From positions 2,197,525-2,261,524 of the forward strand of contig OU015570.1 of NCBI GenBank assembly GCA_907165135.1: a stretch of DNA of 64,000 bases, read 5' to 3'. The notes beneath the pieces are model-generated. The model saw nothing but the letters and a program-made list of their open reading frames with translations. It made no database searches and was not told where the DNA came from. Both the position numbers and the translations under genes were made by a program. The stretch comes from Oikopleura dioica. Lineage: Eukaryota; Chordata; Appendicularia; Copelata; Oikopleuridae. Below, one piece after another: positions 21,752 to 31,982 of this stretch (the stretch's first letter is position 1; each line of letters opens with the position of its first letter).

Positions 21752-22495
21752 CTATCGTCGTGAGCGGAGACGATCTTTCCAAACGTTGTCGTGAGCTGAG
21801 TCATCTCTATCACTTGGCTCTTTATGATCTTTATGACTCGTTAACATCTTTTTATTCTTCTGAGCAGGAATGATCTCATCTCTATCAACAAGGAGCGGTT
21901 GATCTTTATGAGAGCTTATTTTTGACTTTTCATTCTTCTGAGCAGGAATGATCTCATCTCTATCAACAAGGAGCGGTTGATCTTTATGAAAGTTAACTTT
22001 AGACATATTCTTAACTTCGTCTTTTAGGAATTTCCCTTGTAATTCGGCCACGTCATCTTCCTTGATAAATTCTGTTCTGTTTAAGGCAGTCTTTCGTTTG
22101 AGCGGTCGAATCAGACTGATATGACGCCGATATTCTTTCTTCGTATATGGACATTTGATTATGCAGCTGTCCTTAGATAATCGTCGGTGAACTTTGAATG
22201 GACCTGACCAGTGAATTCCAAGTTTTCCAGAGTATAAGTCTTGTTTCCAACAGAGTACGGAAGTGCCAATTTCGAGAACAGGGCAATCACTTTTGTCTCT
22301 TTGAAGGAGTTTTTGGTATCTTTGAACTTGGAAGTTAAGTATCGCAGGATGGAGTTTCTTCATGTATTCATTCAGAGCAGTAATGAATGGTTTGGAGTTT
22401 TCAGCAACTGGATCTTTGAGCGTAAATGGAATGTGAAATTGCCTCCCGTAGACAGCTTCGTTGCTTGAGATTCCATCGAGACTTCCTTTTGGCAT
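21752..22495 (-). pseudogene. pol: Ty3/gypsy integrase C-terminal region with duplicated tail
   Basis: 247 codons continuing the integrase core. It begins MPKGSLDGISSNEAVYGR, passes the GPF/GPY module at WSGPFKVHRRLS (about residues 94-105) and the RRHISLIRPLKR stretch, and ends WKDRLRSRR. Near the C-terminus a 26-residue segment starting with HKDQPLLVDRDE occurs twice in tandem (78 bp unit) with a third decayed start. The same architecture and ending (WSNRLRPRKQI) occur at 59309-59688, so both copies come from one family. GPF/GPY modules are typical of Ty3/gypsy integrases. Confidence 0.8.
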
Positions 22496-23105
22496 GTTAT
22501 TTATGTAGTACTGAGCAAACGGCCAGTTATCAGACCATGAGCGGTTTGTTGCGAGTAGGACCTTGAGTTTTTGGTGTAGGTCGCGATGAGTCCGTTCAAC
22601 TTTACCATTCGCTTTACTGTGATAGGCTGTAGTAGTTGAGTGACGAATTTCGAATCGCTGGAGAATCGCTCTTGTTTTTGGTCCAAACTCACCGCCATTA
22701 TCAGAAACGCAATTCTGAGAGATGCCATGACGCAGTATGAGTTTGAGGAAGGCTTATGCCACTAAGTTATCAGTTTTATTCGAAAGTGGTTCGCCATCCA
22801 AATATCCAGTTAAACTATCGACATACGTGAGCAGGTATCGTTTTCCATTGCGATCAGTTCGTCCATAATCGACGAGATATATGAATACTTTTTCGAAGGG
22901 TAATTGAGCAAAAATTCTGTCCTTAATGAGCGATGGGCGAAGTTGTTTGAGTGGTTTAAGTCGGATGCATGTTTCACACGAGCTGGTGATCGCTCTGACT
23001 TTTGTTGAACATTACTGATGAAAAATCTTGTGAGCATTTGCACTAGCTGTTGACTTCCAGCGTGAGCGGTTATTGTGTGCAAGTATTGTATAAATTCATC
23101 AGCAA
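22496..23105 (-). pseudogene. pol: Ty3/gypsy integrase zinc-binding and catalytic core
   Basis: In the correct frames (one frameshift near 22990 and one TAA near 22755) the minus strand shows the HHCC module (YLHTITAHAGS then CETCIRLKP). The catalytic order follows: Asp in TYVDSLTGYL, Asp in VSDNGGEF and Glu in NGKVERTHRDL. The spacing fits DD35E of retroviral-type integrases. It joins directly to the C-terminal piece at 22495. Not functional because of the stop and the shift. Confidence 0.75.
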
Positions 23106-23945
23106 GCAAACTTGGGAGAACAAGTCGATCACGAGAATAGAGCACATTGTCCTTGATCGTGAATCGCTTCTGATAAGGATTTATTTGCGATTTGACAATT
23201 AAATTTCTCGTGTCCGAGCAGGCATTCTGAGCAGTTGCCATTTCTTCTGACGAAAATGAGCGATCTTCGAAAGAGAATATAACATCATCTTGTGAAAGAG
23301 CGTGAGCAGCAAATGTTGTGTCAGCGACATCGAAGTAGTCTTCTGACTCTCTTTTTAGATCAACGGACTTTGATTTCGGTAATCTGCTGAAGAAGTCGGC
23401 AGATGCTATTTCCGGACGTGATCCACTTTTATGTATGATGTTGAAATTAAATGATAGCAGGTAGTGATGAACATTCACTAATTTTATATCCAATTTTGAT
23501 TGAACTGACAGAGCAGATGTTTATGATCCACATAAACATCGAATTCAGTGTTTATTAGGTAGTGTTCAAAGAATTGAATACGCATTGGTCTTTTGAGATC
23601 GGGACCCTGGAGAGCTTTTGAGAAGTATCCGACAGTTGTGAATTGGTCATTTTCAACTTGATAAAGAGTTCCACCAACAGCTTGACCGGAAGAGTCAGTG
23701 ACGAGTATGAGTTTACTTCCGGGCTTGAAATGAGCAAGTGTCGGTTCCTTAAGAAGTTCCATTTTAACCTTGTCGAATGCTTCTTGATGAGTAGGTGTCC
23801 ATTCTTATACGGCTTTGGCAGATGTAAGACGATAGAGAGGTGCCAAAATTTCACTTCCTCGGTGAACATATTTTAAGTTGAAGGCAAGCATTCCAAGAAG
23901 TCTTTTAAGTTCAGCTTTGTCTTCTGGTGGCATCATATTTTTCAC
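23105..23945 (-). pseudogene. pol: Ty3/gypsy RNase H and linker to integrase
   Basis: Reads AELKRLLGMLAFNLKYV (the RT thumb/connection typical of Ty3/gypsy), a stop near 23805, then KLILVTDSSGQAVGG. That TDSSG carries the first catalytic Asp of RNase H. YVDHKHLLCQF and the IHKSGSRPEIASADFFSRL tail follow (the usual N.AD.LSR region). There is one in-frame stop and one frame change near 23490. Confidence 0.75.
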
Positions 23946-23959
23946 GGCTTCAAGATGCT

Positions 23960-24600
23960 TTTAAAGGGTACTTCCTTCGATTTCCCCGACTTTTGCCTTG
24001 AATTACTCTGAGCCCATCAATGCTAAAGCTTACGTTATGGGGTCTTTATGTAGATCTAACTTAGCTCTATAATCTGTCAGATCCGTTTTATAAATCTTCA
24101 GCAAAAAGTCGGCTGAATTTTAGCGCAAAGTCATCAACTATTCGAAAATAGCCTATGTTTACGGTCGAATGGCTCGGAAACTAGTCTGATAACCTACCCT
24201 GATTTTATGCTAGAATAAAAGAATGAGCTCTCAACTTTGATCTGTTAGAAGGATTTTTGCATTGATTAAACTTTTCATTAAGAAAATGGTATTTTTCCTA
24301 AACATACTCGACGGGGGCATGAAAAGATGCATATTTACGCATCATATCATTTTTAAATTTTCAGAAACATTTTTGGGTACCGTTATCTCAAAATTTTTTA
24401 ATTAAAAACTCAATATTTATTTGCTCAACAAAGAAAGAAGATCAAAAATGATTTAAAAAATTTCAACCCTCTAGATGGCGGTCCTTATGGCTTAAGGATA
24501 AATTGTGGATCAATTTCGAGGGATTTTTTTTTTTGCCTTAAGGGCATTTCGTCATTTCCCACGTGATTTTGAACTGTCGACGTAATGAAAAAAAATGATC
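23960..24600. other. unidentified insertion inside the RT coding region
   Basis: The RT/RNase H reading is lost between about 24600 and 23965 and resumes afterwards, so roughly 0.6 kb has been inserted or diverged. I could not find matching ends or a TSD. It contains a palindromic ATGCATATTTACGCAT stretch near 24330 and an A/T-rich run. No gene. Confidence 0.4.
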
Positions 24601-24910
24601 CTCAGGTCACGAGGATCAATTTCATGTATTGTCGAAGGTAGTACCGTTAACTTGAGGGCCGTAAGGGGTTTGATGCCAGCTGCAGTGATTCGGTGACCAA
24701 TAAAGTCAAGTTCTTCACTTGCAAGCTTACACTTCATTGCACTAAGGATAAGTCCATAATCCAAGCATGTTTCGAAGACATATTCTAATGAGCATAAATG
24801 ATCTTTCCACTTAGAGTCAATGATAATCAAATCATCAAGATAGAGGATGATTGATGGATGGTTCATGAGTTTCTTCATGATTCGGCTGAATGCTGCAGGA
24901 GCGTTGCACG
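24600..24910 (-). pseudogene. pol: Ty3/gypsy reverse transcriptase, palm segment with YLDD
   Basis: The minus strand reads YGSCNAPAAFSRIMKK (motif preceding the active site), then ILYLDDLIII with the YxDD catalytic pair around 24820-24850, then DFIGHRITAAGIKP (the H.G..V...G... motif). The 5' side continues across two insertions (24920-25445 and 25507-26142) into 26152. Confidence 0.85.
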
Positions 24911-24919
24911 ATCCATAAA

Positions 24920-25445
24920 TAGGGTCCGTACACAAAAATTCTAACTTTTTTGTTTCAAAAGCAAATCCTTTGAGAGTTTCAGGGGTAATTGATATGCCTT
25001 TGAAGATTGTAAAAACATAAATTTACGAAAAATACAAAAAAAGAATTGATGAAATAATCGCATAAATAGGCTGAAAAATACTGTTGCATTAAAATTTCAA
25101 AAGAATTAACTACACTAGTACATTTTTAGATAGCTATTTTTATTTTAATCTTCAAGAAAACAGTTTGAACACCGTCTGCAACATGCTCATTTTAAGAAAA
25201 GAAGATCAAAATTCTGCCTTCTTGCGCTGCGCAGGGCGCGCAGTGAGTCACTTTCCTTATTTGGGAGTCGTAGGGTGGCCGCAGCGCAACGACGCAATAA
25301 GAAAAAATTCCATTTTCATAGAAATATAAATTCTAATAAAAACTAAGTTTTTTGTAACAAAAGATAAATAGAAAATTAAAAAAAAAGATTTAAAAAAAAA
25401 GAAAGGATAAGTATTTCGGGTACTTAATTTTTGTGTACGGACCCT
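24920..25445. mobile_element. 526 bp element with GTCCGTACAC ends and 9 bp TSD
   Basis: Ends AGGGTCCGTACACAAAAATT and TTTTTGTGTACGGACCCT, flanked by ATCCATAAA at 24911-24919 and 25446-25454. Removing it rejoins the RT motif at ALYGSCNAPAAF, which confirms the borders. A GC-rich core lies at 25215-25290. A fragment of the same family is at 4240-4626. A 9 bp TSD suggests Mutator-type mobilisation. Confidence 0.85.
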
Positions 25446-25506
25446 ATCCATAAAGCATCCGGTTGCATTAAAAGTGCTGATTAAAATAACTGAATGCCAT
25501 TTTGTG

Positions 25507-26142
25507 GGGGGTAGGAGAATGGCGTTTCTAAAATTACGAAAGGTTCTTTAATTAAGAAACTGTTCCTAAAATAAGGAACGCCATTCTCCGAAAATTTCTT
25601 CATCTCATAAATAGGAAAGGAACCGTTCCTAAAAAAATTTTCTAGAGGTCCTATTTTCATGTTCATTTTTCATTTTCTTTGCCTCAAAAATGAGCGAAAA
25701 CCGATTACGGTTGCCTAAAAGTCGATAATCTGTTTTACTCTAACCCTTTTTTGATGAGAATCATATAAACAATGCTTTGAAAATCATGAAACTGTTAATT
25801 CCTAACCTTTCTTTATGAGAATTCAAGTCTACTAAAAATTTTTTTGCATTGAGTCCATCTGCTTGCCGCCAAAAACAAAATATGCGCTCCGCACCTGTTT
25901 TTAGCAAATTCAAGAATTTGTTTGCTTTTTGAATGAGAAAAAGAGAGACTATTGCTTCCCCTTACCCTAACCTTACCCCTAACCCTTACCCAAATTTTAG
26001 GAACGGTTTCTAATTTAAGGAACGCCATTCTCCGCTTTTTCGTTTAAGATCTTCAGCAACGGTTCCAAAAAAATTAGGAGCGGTTCCTTAAATTAAGGAA
26101 CAGTTCTTAAAAAGAATTTGAGGAACGCCATTCTCTCATCTT
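25507..26142. mobile_element. 636 bp element with GAATGGCGTT ends and 9 bp TSD
   Basis: Inverted arms with GAGAATGGCGTTTCTAAAAT on the left and the complement of GAGAATGGCGTTCCTCAAAT on the right, flanked by CATTTTGTG (25498-25506, 26143-26151). AAGGAACnGTTCCTAA palindromes recur throughout. The core TATGCGCTCCGCACCTG is at 25881-25897. Removing it rejoins the RT sequence near HKMAFS, a conserved RT motif. Confidence 0.8.
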
Positions 26143-26151
26143 CATTTTGTG

Positions 26152-26690
26152 CGCATCAGACTCGTTGATTTAGACTTGCCAATATCCCTTGTGAAAATCG
26201 ACTGAACTTATGAAGCACTCTTTACCACTTGTGAATGGTTCCCCTATTGCAGTGAAAACAGTCTGCATGTGAGCGAGTGGGAATCGATCCTCCTCAAGAA
26301 GTGAGTTTATCCCTCGTGCATCCAGGCTGATTCTGATTGTATTATCACCTTTTCGAAGGATAATAAGTGGAATATTAAATGGTGATTGAGTTTCTTGAAT
26401 AATTTTGAGTTGCTTCCATTTTTCGATTTCTTCTTGAACTTGCGCTTGTTAATGGATCGGAATGGGCCTTGGAGGCTGGTGAGAGGATTTTGTTTCATCG
26501 AAGAGCGGAAGTGTATATCGAAATCCAAAAAGTCTGCCAAGATCATCGCTATCCATATTGAAGCTTAGCCTGTACTTGTGAATGAGTTTATCTAATTGAG
26601 CTTTTTGTCGAGGAGTCGATGAGCCGTATGATTTCTGGAAAGAAGTTTTTCTTCTGAGCGAGTTTAGATCTTCTTTCAATGAATTCCTGT
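26152..26690 (-). pseudogene. pol: Ty3/gypsy reverse transcriptase, N-terminal half
   Basis: Reads HKYRLSFNMDSDDLGRL and YTLPLFDETKSSHQPPRPIP (the usual entry of the gypsy RT). In the next frame follow NIPLIILRKGDNTIRISLDAR (the P...V.KKDG..R...D.R motif) and SVDFHKGYWQV (the catalytic LDL..GYHQI-type motif with its Asp). One frame change separates the two parts. 26690-26757 is the remaining stretch up to the next insertion. Confidence 0.85.
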
Positions 26691-26757
26691 TAGAAGTAAG
26701 TCTGATGAGTAGGGATCAATTGTTGGTACGGTTTTGTTTTGGACTGTGATTGAGTTA

Positions 26758-27529
26758 CAGTGATAACCCATTTTAAGGCCGGCCCTTTTAAGGCCACTTT
26801 TTCGGAAAATCCCCAAAATCTGTCATCCTCAAAAAATCCATTTTAAGGCCACTTTCTTTCAATTTTTATTCAATATCTTTAAGTTGCAGTGTCATTTTAA
26901 AAAATTTATATTATTCGCCTGCGGGATATCTTGTGTTTTATTCAGAGTTGGTAAAAAATGATACTTTTTATTCCTCTTTTTTGGTACTCTTTGATGATTT
27001 TTTCTCGAATTTTTTAATTGACGATGATTTCTTACGGTCTTCTTTAAATTTTCACTTAGATTTGAGTCCGAGAGTTACAATCTATCATTATATAGGCGTG
27101 TATAAAAACGCAGACAAATTTACAGACCATTTTTCTATCGAAAAAGCTCAGTAATTGTCTTCTTCACGTCACTATTCTTTGACGTCTTCGCTAGAATCTC
27201 TTCATATCTTTTTTCTTAGCATTTGTCATGTTTATATTTTTTTCAGACGTGTTTTACGAATATTATTTTTGAAATAATGAAAAAAAGAATCACGTTGAGT
27301 TCAATTCAAGAGACACATTTGGAAAAAGTCCATGAATCATGGACCATGATTTATACTTTCTTCGAGCGAAAAAAATATGCGATAACCCTATAACCCTCAT
27401 TCATCATTTTTTATCCCAAGAATGAAAAAAATTTGTTGTCATCCGACTCGAAACAAAGAATATCCAATTTAAGGCCACTTTTGAAATTCGCTGTCATCCG
27501 AAAATCGGCCTTAAAATGGGTTTTCACTG
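26758..27529. mobile_element. pogo/Tigger-like element with AAGGCCG ends, no nested insert
   Basis: Left end CAGTGATAACCCATTTTAAG; the right end read inward is CAGTGAAAACCCATTTTAAG; TA at 26756-26757 and 27530-27531. It shares interior blocks (GACGTCTTCGCTAGAATCTC, TGTCATCCGACTCGAAACAA) with the copies at 37682, 46525 and 57988 but lacks their nested hAT-type piece and has about 200 bp extra. The CAGTGnnAACCC end is typical of pogo/Tigger. It interrupts the gypsy pol between protease and RT. Confidence 0.8.
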
Positions 27530-27639
27530 TATCTCCTATCGTGATGATTTTGAGCGTGTCCATACCAAGAGTAATTGGACATGATAAGTTCTGAACTATC
27601 AGCGGGTTCAGTTTCAGCTTGAGCGGTGCTGATGATTAC

Positions 27640-27921
27640 TCAAGTGTGGCCTCAACAAGTGAATCGAGCGTCTTCACTGTTACGAATTTTAGAATTCGCA
27701 CACTTAAGAGTGATATTTGACGGTTTTTGATGGATGGATGCAGGAAGAAAGGCGAGAACATCTGAGCGGATGCATAATCTTCTGCAACCAAAATCAATGA
27801 GAGCGGGTAATCGGAGTCCATTAAACAAGATTTTGACATATTTAAGGCTACGGGTATCGATCAGGCTACGTTTGAGGCCGTATTCCTGACAACATGTAAA
27901 TGGTGGATGGTTTCTAATCAT
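27640..27921 (-). pseudogene. pol: Ty3/gypsy protease fragment with altered active-site motif
   Basis: Reads MIRNHPPFTCCQEYGLKRSL, then YVKILFNGLRLPALIDFGC. The position and the ALID-G motif correspond to the aspartic protease D-T/S-G triad, here Asp-Phe-Gly, which would not be expected to be active. It is the most 5' recognisable pol piece of the minus-strand element. Upstream (27922-28262) there is no recognisable gag. A diverged partial copy is at 54541-54970. Confidence 0.6.
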
Positions 27922-28262
27922 TTTCAGATAAAGAACTATCCTAGATCTTAATTTTGTCAGAAGGAAATTATCTTCAGTGTTGACCTCTCATAATGATTTG
28001 ATTCGTAATTTATTTGTGGTACGCGTTTCGGCGACTATTGTGCCTTCATCAGCCCCTAGTACAGATATAAATTTCACAGCTCAGAAAAATGAAAGAATAC
28101 TCTCACCTAGAGTTGGACAATTTCGAATGAGATTGAAAGTTGAAAACAAAAGATGAAAACTCGCTTTCGCGGCAGATGTAATGGAGCGCCAGAGAAAGCG
28201 AGTTTCAAAAAAATGTTCCCGAGTTTGCCTGTTAAAGAAATAAGCAAATTAATTGTAGATCA

Positions 28263-28761
28263 GTATAGTAATCACGCATAACAAGATATGGTAAGAGGAA
28301 TATTCCCGAGCACGCGCGATAACTTATACTATGGATGACTCTTAGCAGCCTTAGAGTCTAGGTTATGGCTTGGGTAGTATGTAAGCAAGTGCTCATCACC
28401 TACACACTACCTAGGGGAAATATAAATGAGCTTATTCTAGGGATGGAGGGCGGGTGAGAATTTCGAGAGTTGCATAATTCTCGGCTTCGCGAGTTTGGAT
28501 ACTCTCAAAATTCTCTTAACTTTTCCCCTAAGAATATTATAGCCCTTGGCTATAATTTTCGGAACTGCTTTGCGTGAGTACCGGACAGCCGCTTAAATGA
28601 CTCGCTCTCTCACGCCCGTATCACCTCCCAATTGTTTTCTGGGTCATGGCGCTGTCGTCTCCCTGGCTGCTTATCCGAGTCTACTAGCGCTTGAACTGAT
28701 AATCCGAGTCCTATATTCGTATAGTGATCACGCATAACTAGATATGGTAAGAGGAATATTC
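28263..28761. mobile_element. intact terminal unit: GTATAGTAATCACGC repeat - 390 bp - repeat
   Basis: Begins GTATAGTAATCACGCATAAC through GCACGCGCGATAACTTATAC and ends with a second copy of the first half, GTATAGTGATCACGCATAAC to GAGGAATATTC. Within the leading repeat, the arms GTATAGTAATCACGC and the complement of GCGCGATAACTTATAC form a near-palindrome. The centre holds the inverted repeat GAGAATTTCGAGAG / CTCTCAAAATTCTC. The same repeat-centre-repeat organisation lies beside a tyrosine recombinase gene at 39091-39574, suggesting the split terminus of a DIRS/Ngaro-like element. Confidence 0.7.
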
Positions 28762-28777
28762 AAATGACTCATTTGAG

Positions 28778-29425
28778 CGCCTATAATTCGAGGTGCTCGA
28801 ATGTAATGGAAGTCTTTTAGGCCGACGGTACTGAATATATAACGAATGTAACGAAAACTCAAAAACATGTCTTTTTCTCGTTACATTGTCAGTAAAATTC
28901 TAGAGATTTTTTGTTTTTCTAATTTCACCCCCTTAAGTATCCTACAATTTTACCCGCGGAGCGGGCGTTTTCCATCAACCCATCGAATTTCGAGCGGGTA
29001 TGGAGAACGAATATGCCATTTTTTATGGTCTTTTTTCTGTATTTTTTGGTCTTTTAGACATTTTTTATCGTTTAAGAAAATATCGCACCCCAAAATCGCT
29101 CTTTACAAAAAGTTTCTAGACCTTCGGTTACCCTAACTAACCCTAGCCTATCCCCCTCGGGTTAGTTTGTTCCGTCATTTTGCAGGTGCCCCTAACCCTA
29201 CTCTTAATTCTGAGCAAATACTAAAGTTTTAATAAATATCTTCGGTAGCCATCGCTTATCTTAGTCTGACCCTTCAAGTGAGTCTTTTTGTTAAGGAACG
29301 TACTTTCTCTTGCCCTTATCAGAAAACTTTTGACGCAGAAGACTATTATTATAAACCTTTAGCTCGAATTTTAGCTGCTCAAAATACGCCCATTGCATTC
29401 GAGCACCTCGAATTATAAGTGCCCA
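28778..29425. mobile_element. element with TATAATTCGAGGTGCTCGAA inverted ends
   Basis: TATAATTCGAGGTGCTCGAA at about 28783-28802 is matched by its complement at 29398-29417. The inner part includes a core with CGCTCCGCGGG (28953-28965, complement), and a dispersed repeat piece at 29106-29215 shared with 7055-7215. No TSD resolved and no gene. Confidence 0.5.
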
Positions 29426-29550
29426 AAAGACATTTATAGCCAACTATCTACAAACATTTTAACGGTTGTCCCAATTTCCGAGAACATAACAATTCATATA
29501 AAAGTGATCCAATCACTACAACATTTCAATGATCCTACTACACTCTCCAA

Positions 29551-30102
29551 CAGGGTGGAGAATGTCTTAAAAAAATTCAACGGCACCGGCACGGCACGGC
29601 ACACCAAAAATTCCTGTGCCGCGGCAAGGCACGGCACGGCAAAAAATTTGAGAACGCGTGCCGGGACACGGCACAGCACGGCACGGCACAGTTTTTTCCT
29701 TTTTTTTCACGTAAAAAATACTCAAAAATATTTAAATATAATTAAATTTAATAAATTCGTCTACAACGTTGGTATCGGCCAAGAAATTTCGTGAAAAATT
29801 ATTTTCGAAAAATTTGATTTTTCTTTGAAATCTGAATAACAACCATAATTTGAATTAAAACCCTGATAAATTGTATTTTAAGAGTTAATGGGGGTGGGTG
29901 GGGTTTGGGAAGTAACTGAAATTGATCACCTCAGAGTTCCCTGACATTGTCAAGCCCCTTAAATTTAAGAATCAAGGAACGGGGCTGCGCTTTACCGTAA
30001 CCCCAGTGCCCCGGCACCGTGCCGTGTCCAAACTGAAATTCAGCGAATGGAGCGGCACGTGTCCGTGCCGCAGTGCCGTGCCGTAGACCTTTCCCCACCC
30101 TG
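29551..30102. mobile_element. hAT-type MITE with 8 bp TSD and CGGCACGGCA repeats
   Basis: Ends CAGGGTGGAGAATG and CTTTCCCCACCCTG, flanked by the perfect 8 bp repeat CTCTCCAA (29543-29550, 30103-30110). Subterminal regions consist of GGCACGGCACGGCAC words in opposite orientation at the two sides. An 8 bp TSD with CAGGG ends is the hAT signature. Nested inside at about 29885-29985 is a relative of the satellite source. Confidence 0.9.
29885..29990 (-). repeat. satellite-source monomer with its constant tail
   Basis: On the minus strand: CAGCCCCGTTCCTTGATTCT, TTAAGGGGCTTGACAATGTC, CTCTGAGGTGATCAATTTCA, then CCAAACCCCACCCACCCCCA. It contains one monomer-like half without the GGCCCTTCGGGCC hairpin and then the same tail that closes both satellite arrays. 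This is probably close to the ancestral single-copy form. Confidence 0.6.
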
Positions 30103-30539
30103 CTCTCCAATACTAAACGAACAGAAGGACTTTAAAACCTTCAGAACCTTCCTATGACTTTATCGAACACTGATTTTGGGCAGCTTGGCGCTCGATAAAA
30201 ATCGCTGTTTTTCTTTCCCTCATGTTAATTATTCAGTTAGCGGTACGCCCGTTTTATCATTAAACGAGGTATTTTGAGAGTATTTCTTTTTATCTTATGC
30301 TTTAATTAGTACTGGAGATGATTTTAAATATAAATCGAAAACGTTCTAAAACCTATTCTGTAAAAATAACAAAGTAAACATCCGAAAATAAAAGAAGTAT
30401 TTAAAAAATAATAGACGCATCTTGCCAACCTTTGTCAGCTGGAATTCATGCACAAACTAAACATATTTACGTCTCCTCCTTGAATGTTGTCTTCTCTAAA
30501 TTTGAAGGATTAAAAATCAATCAATTGACAGGTTTGTCT

Positions 30540-31260
30540 TTTATTTTAATAGATCCAATAGAACTTGTTGCTGAGATCGGAATTTGCTGATATCAAAAGC
30601 AAACCCCGACCCCATTTTGTAGAGGTTTTGCTGCGAAAAACTACAGTTAGTTTTGGATGAGCATCGTTTATTGAAAAATAAAGGTTGTGTTAGGTGGAAG
30701 TAGAGTTGTGAGTATGAGTAACAGTGTTGAGAAGCAGAGTTATTTATATAGTATTTTGGTTCGCGTGGATGGAACTTCATTCACGCGAATAAAACACAGT
30801 TTCATTCGGGGTCGGACGGTGCCGGTACCAATCAAAAATTGGTACCCGGTACCAAATTTTGGTACCCGGTACCAAAAAATGTTAGGATACCGAGCCAAAA
30901 TTGATTTTAAAAGGTATATTCGGTCAATAAATGGAGTTTCCTCACACTTCAGCCGCGGAGCGGACATTTCTGGTACCGGGTACCAATTTTGGTACCGGGT
31001 ACCAATTTGGTACCGGCACCGTCCGTCTCCCGGTTCATTTGGGTAGAATGTTAGTTCACAGAACTGAAAGGTAGTTCATAGGAATGAAAGGTAGTTCACA
31101 TGAATGAAAGTTATTTCGCGGTGATGAGATGATAAATCGTTAGGAATAAGTTTGGTGTGCTGGCGCTGCTCGAGTCTCTGTTTGAACCGGTGAAATTTTG
31201 TTCGCGCGGCTGAAGCCAAAAAGTGTTCGGTGAAATTTTACTGTCGCCCTGGTGAAACCA
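30540..31260 (-). promoter_or_regulatory. LTR-like segment on the minus strand with nested element
   Basis: On the minus strand there is TACTATATAAAT (about 30741-30752), then an AATAAA about 80 bp downstream (30667-30672), then CTCTACAAAATGGGGTCGGG, which could be an LTR end plus primer-binding site. The element at 30809-31031 splits the upstream part. No second LTR was seen; tentative. From 30110 to 30540 no gene is visible. Confidence 0.3.
30809..31031. mobile_element. 223 bp element with GGTACCGGGTACC palindromes and ~10 bp TSD
   Basis: The ends share CGGACGGTGCCGGTACCA as inverted repeats. Flanks GTTTCATTCG and GGTTCATTTG (30799-30808, 31032-31041) look like a 10 bp TSD with two changes. 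Subterminal palindromes GGTACCCGGTACC repeat on each side, and the core CCGCTCCGCGG is near 30953-30963. The design equals that of 2708-2985 with different palindromes. Confidence 0.7.
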
Positions 31261-31654
31261 GGAAGCCATGTTTTCACTAGTTACTTATAAAATAGAGGAA
31301 ATCCATGAACCTTTCTATGACTGTTTCCTCTTCATTCGGACTAAGGAAACAATCAGACGAATTAAGAATCTTCTCCTCGCGAAACAATTCGACGATCCTT
31401 GCAACTTTGCGCATAAGCGCATAAAGATTCTGGCTTAAAAAATCTATCGCTGTCAAAAAGTGCTGCTGAAGAACAGTCAAAAAAAAATCAAAAATGCTGT
31501 TGGCGCGAAATTATAAAATAAATTTTCTCAAATTTTACTTTTTGTTTAATTAGCGATTACCTCGTTAAAAAATGACTTTTTACGATCATATTTGAAATAA
31601 ATCAAGCAAAAATCACTTCTCATCAAAAAGCCATCAAAGTAAAAACACAGGGTG

Positions 31655-31750
31655 CGCGTCGATCGCTACGGTTTCGGGGTTTTGCGTCGATCCCTACGAT
31701 GCGCCGATCGCTACGGTTGCGTCGAACGCTACGGTCGGTGTAAATAAGGG
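31655..31750. repeat. short tandem repeats of GCGTCGATCGCTACGGT
   Basis: Four imperfect copies of GCGTCGATCGCTACGGT followed by AGGGTCGGCAC. The same words surround the TA-flanked MITE at 55956-56248. Just downstream, 31775-31820 (TGAATTGTGCCGCCCTGCGC) is an inverted match to 55165-55205. The 31260-31500 stretch has no supported gene. Confidence 0.55.
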
Positions 31751-31982
31751 TCGGCACGCGAACAAAAAATACGGGAGACACTGAATTGTGCCGCCCTGCG
31801 CCGCCAAGCGTCGCCCGGTCTCGCTGGATCCGAAAATATTTTGCCTTTCAAAAGCAGATGTTTAAGATTTTCATGTCAACTTAGTTATTCTGACTTTTTA
31901 TTCAGTCGTAAAATATAATAAAAGGTTAACCTTTTATAAAGGGTACGGGTATCGATTTTCTTAAGGGGTTATATTGCCTGTA

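Noticed and set aside
22501-22728. 75-codon minus-strand frame
   Set aside because: Wrong frame of the integrase core, whose D-D-E motifs read in another frame.
25955-25995. CCTAACCTTACCCCTAACCC as telomeric repeat
   Set aside because: Too short and irregular; it lies inside a transposable element within a gypsy RT.
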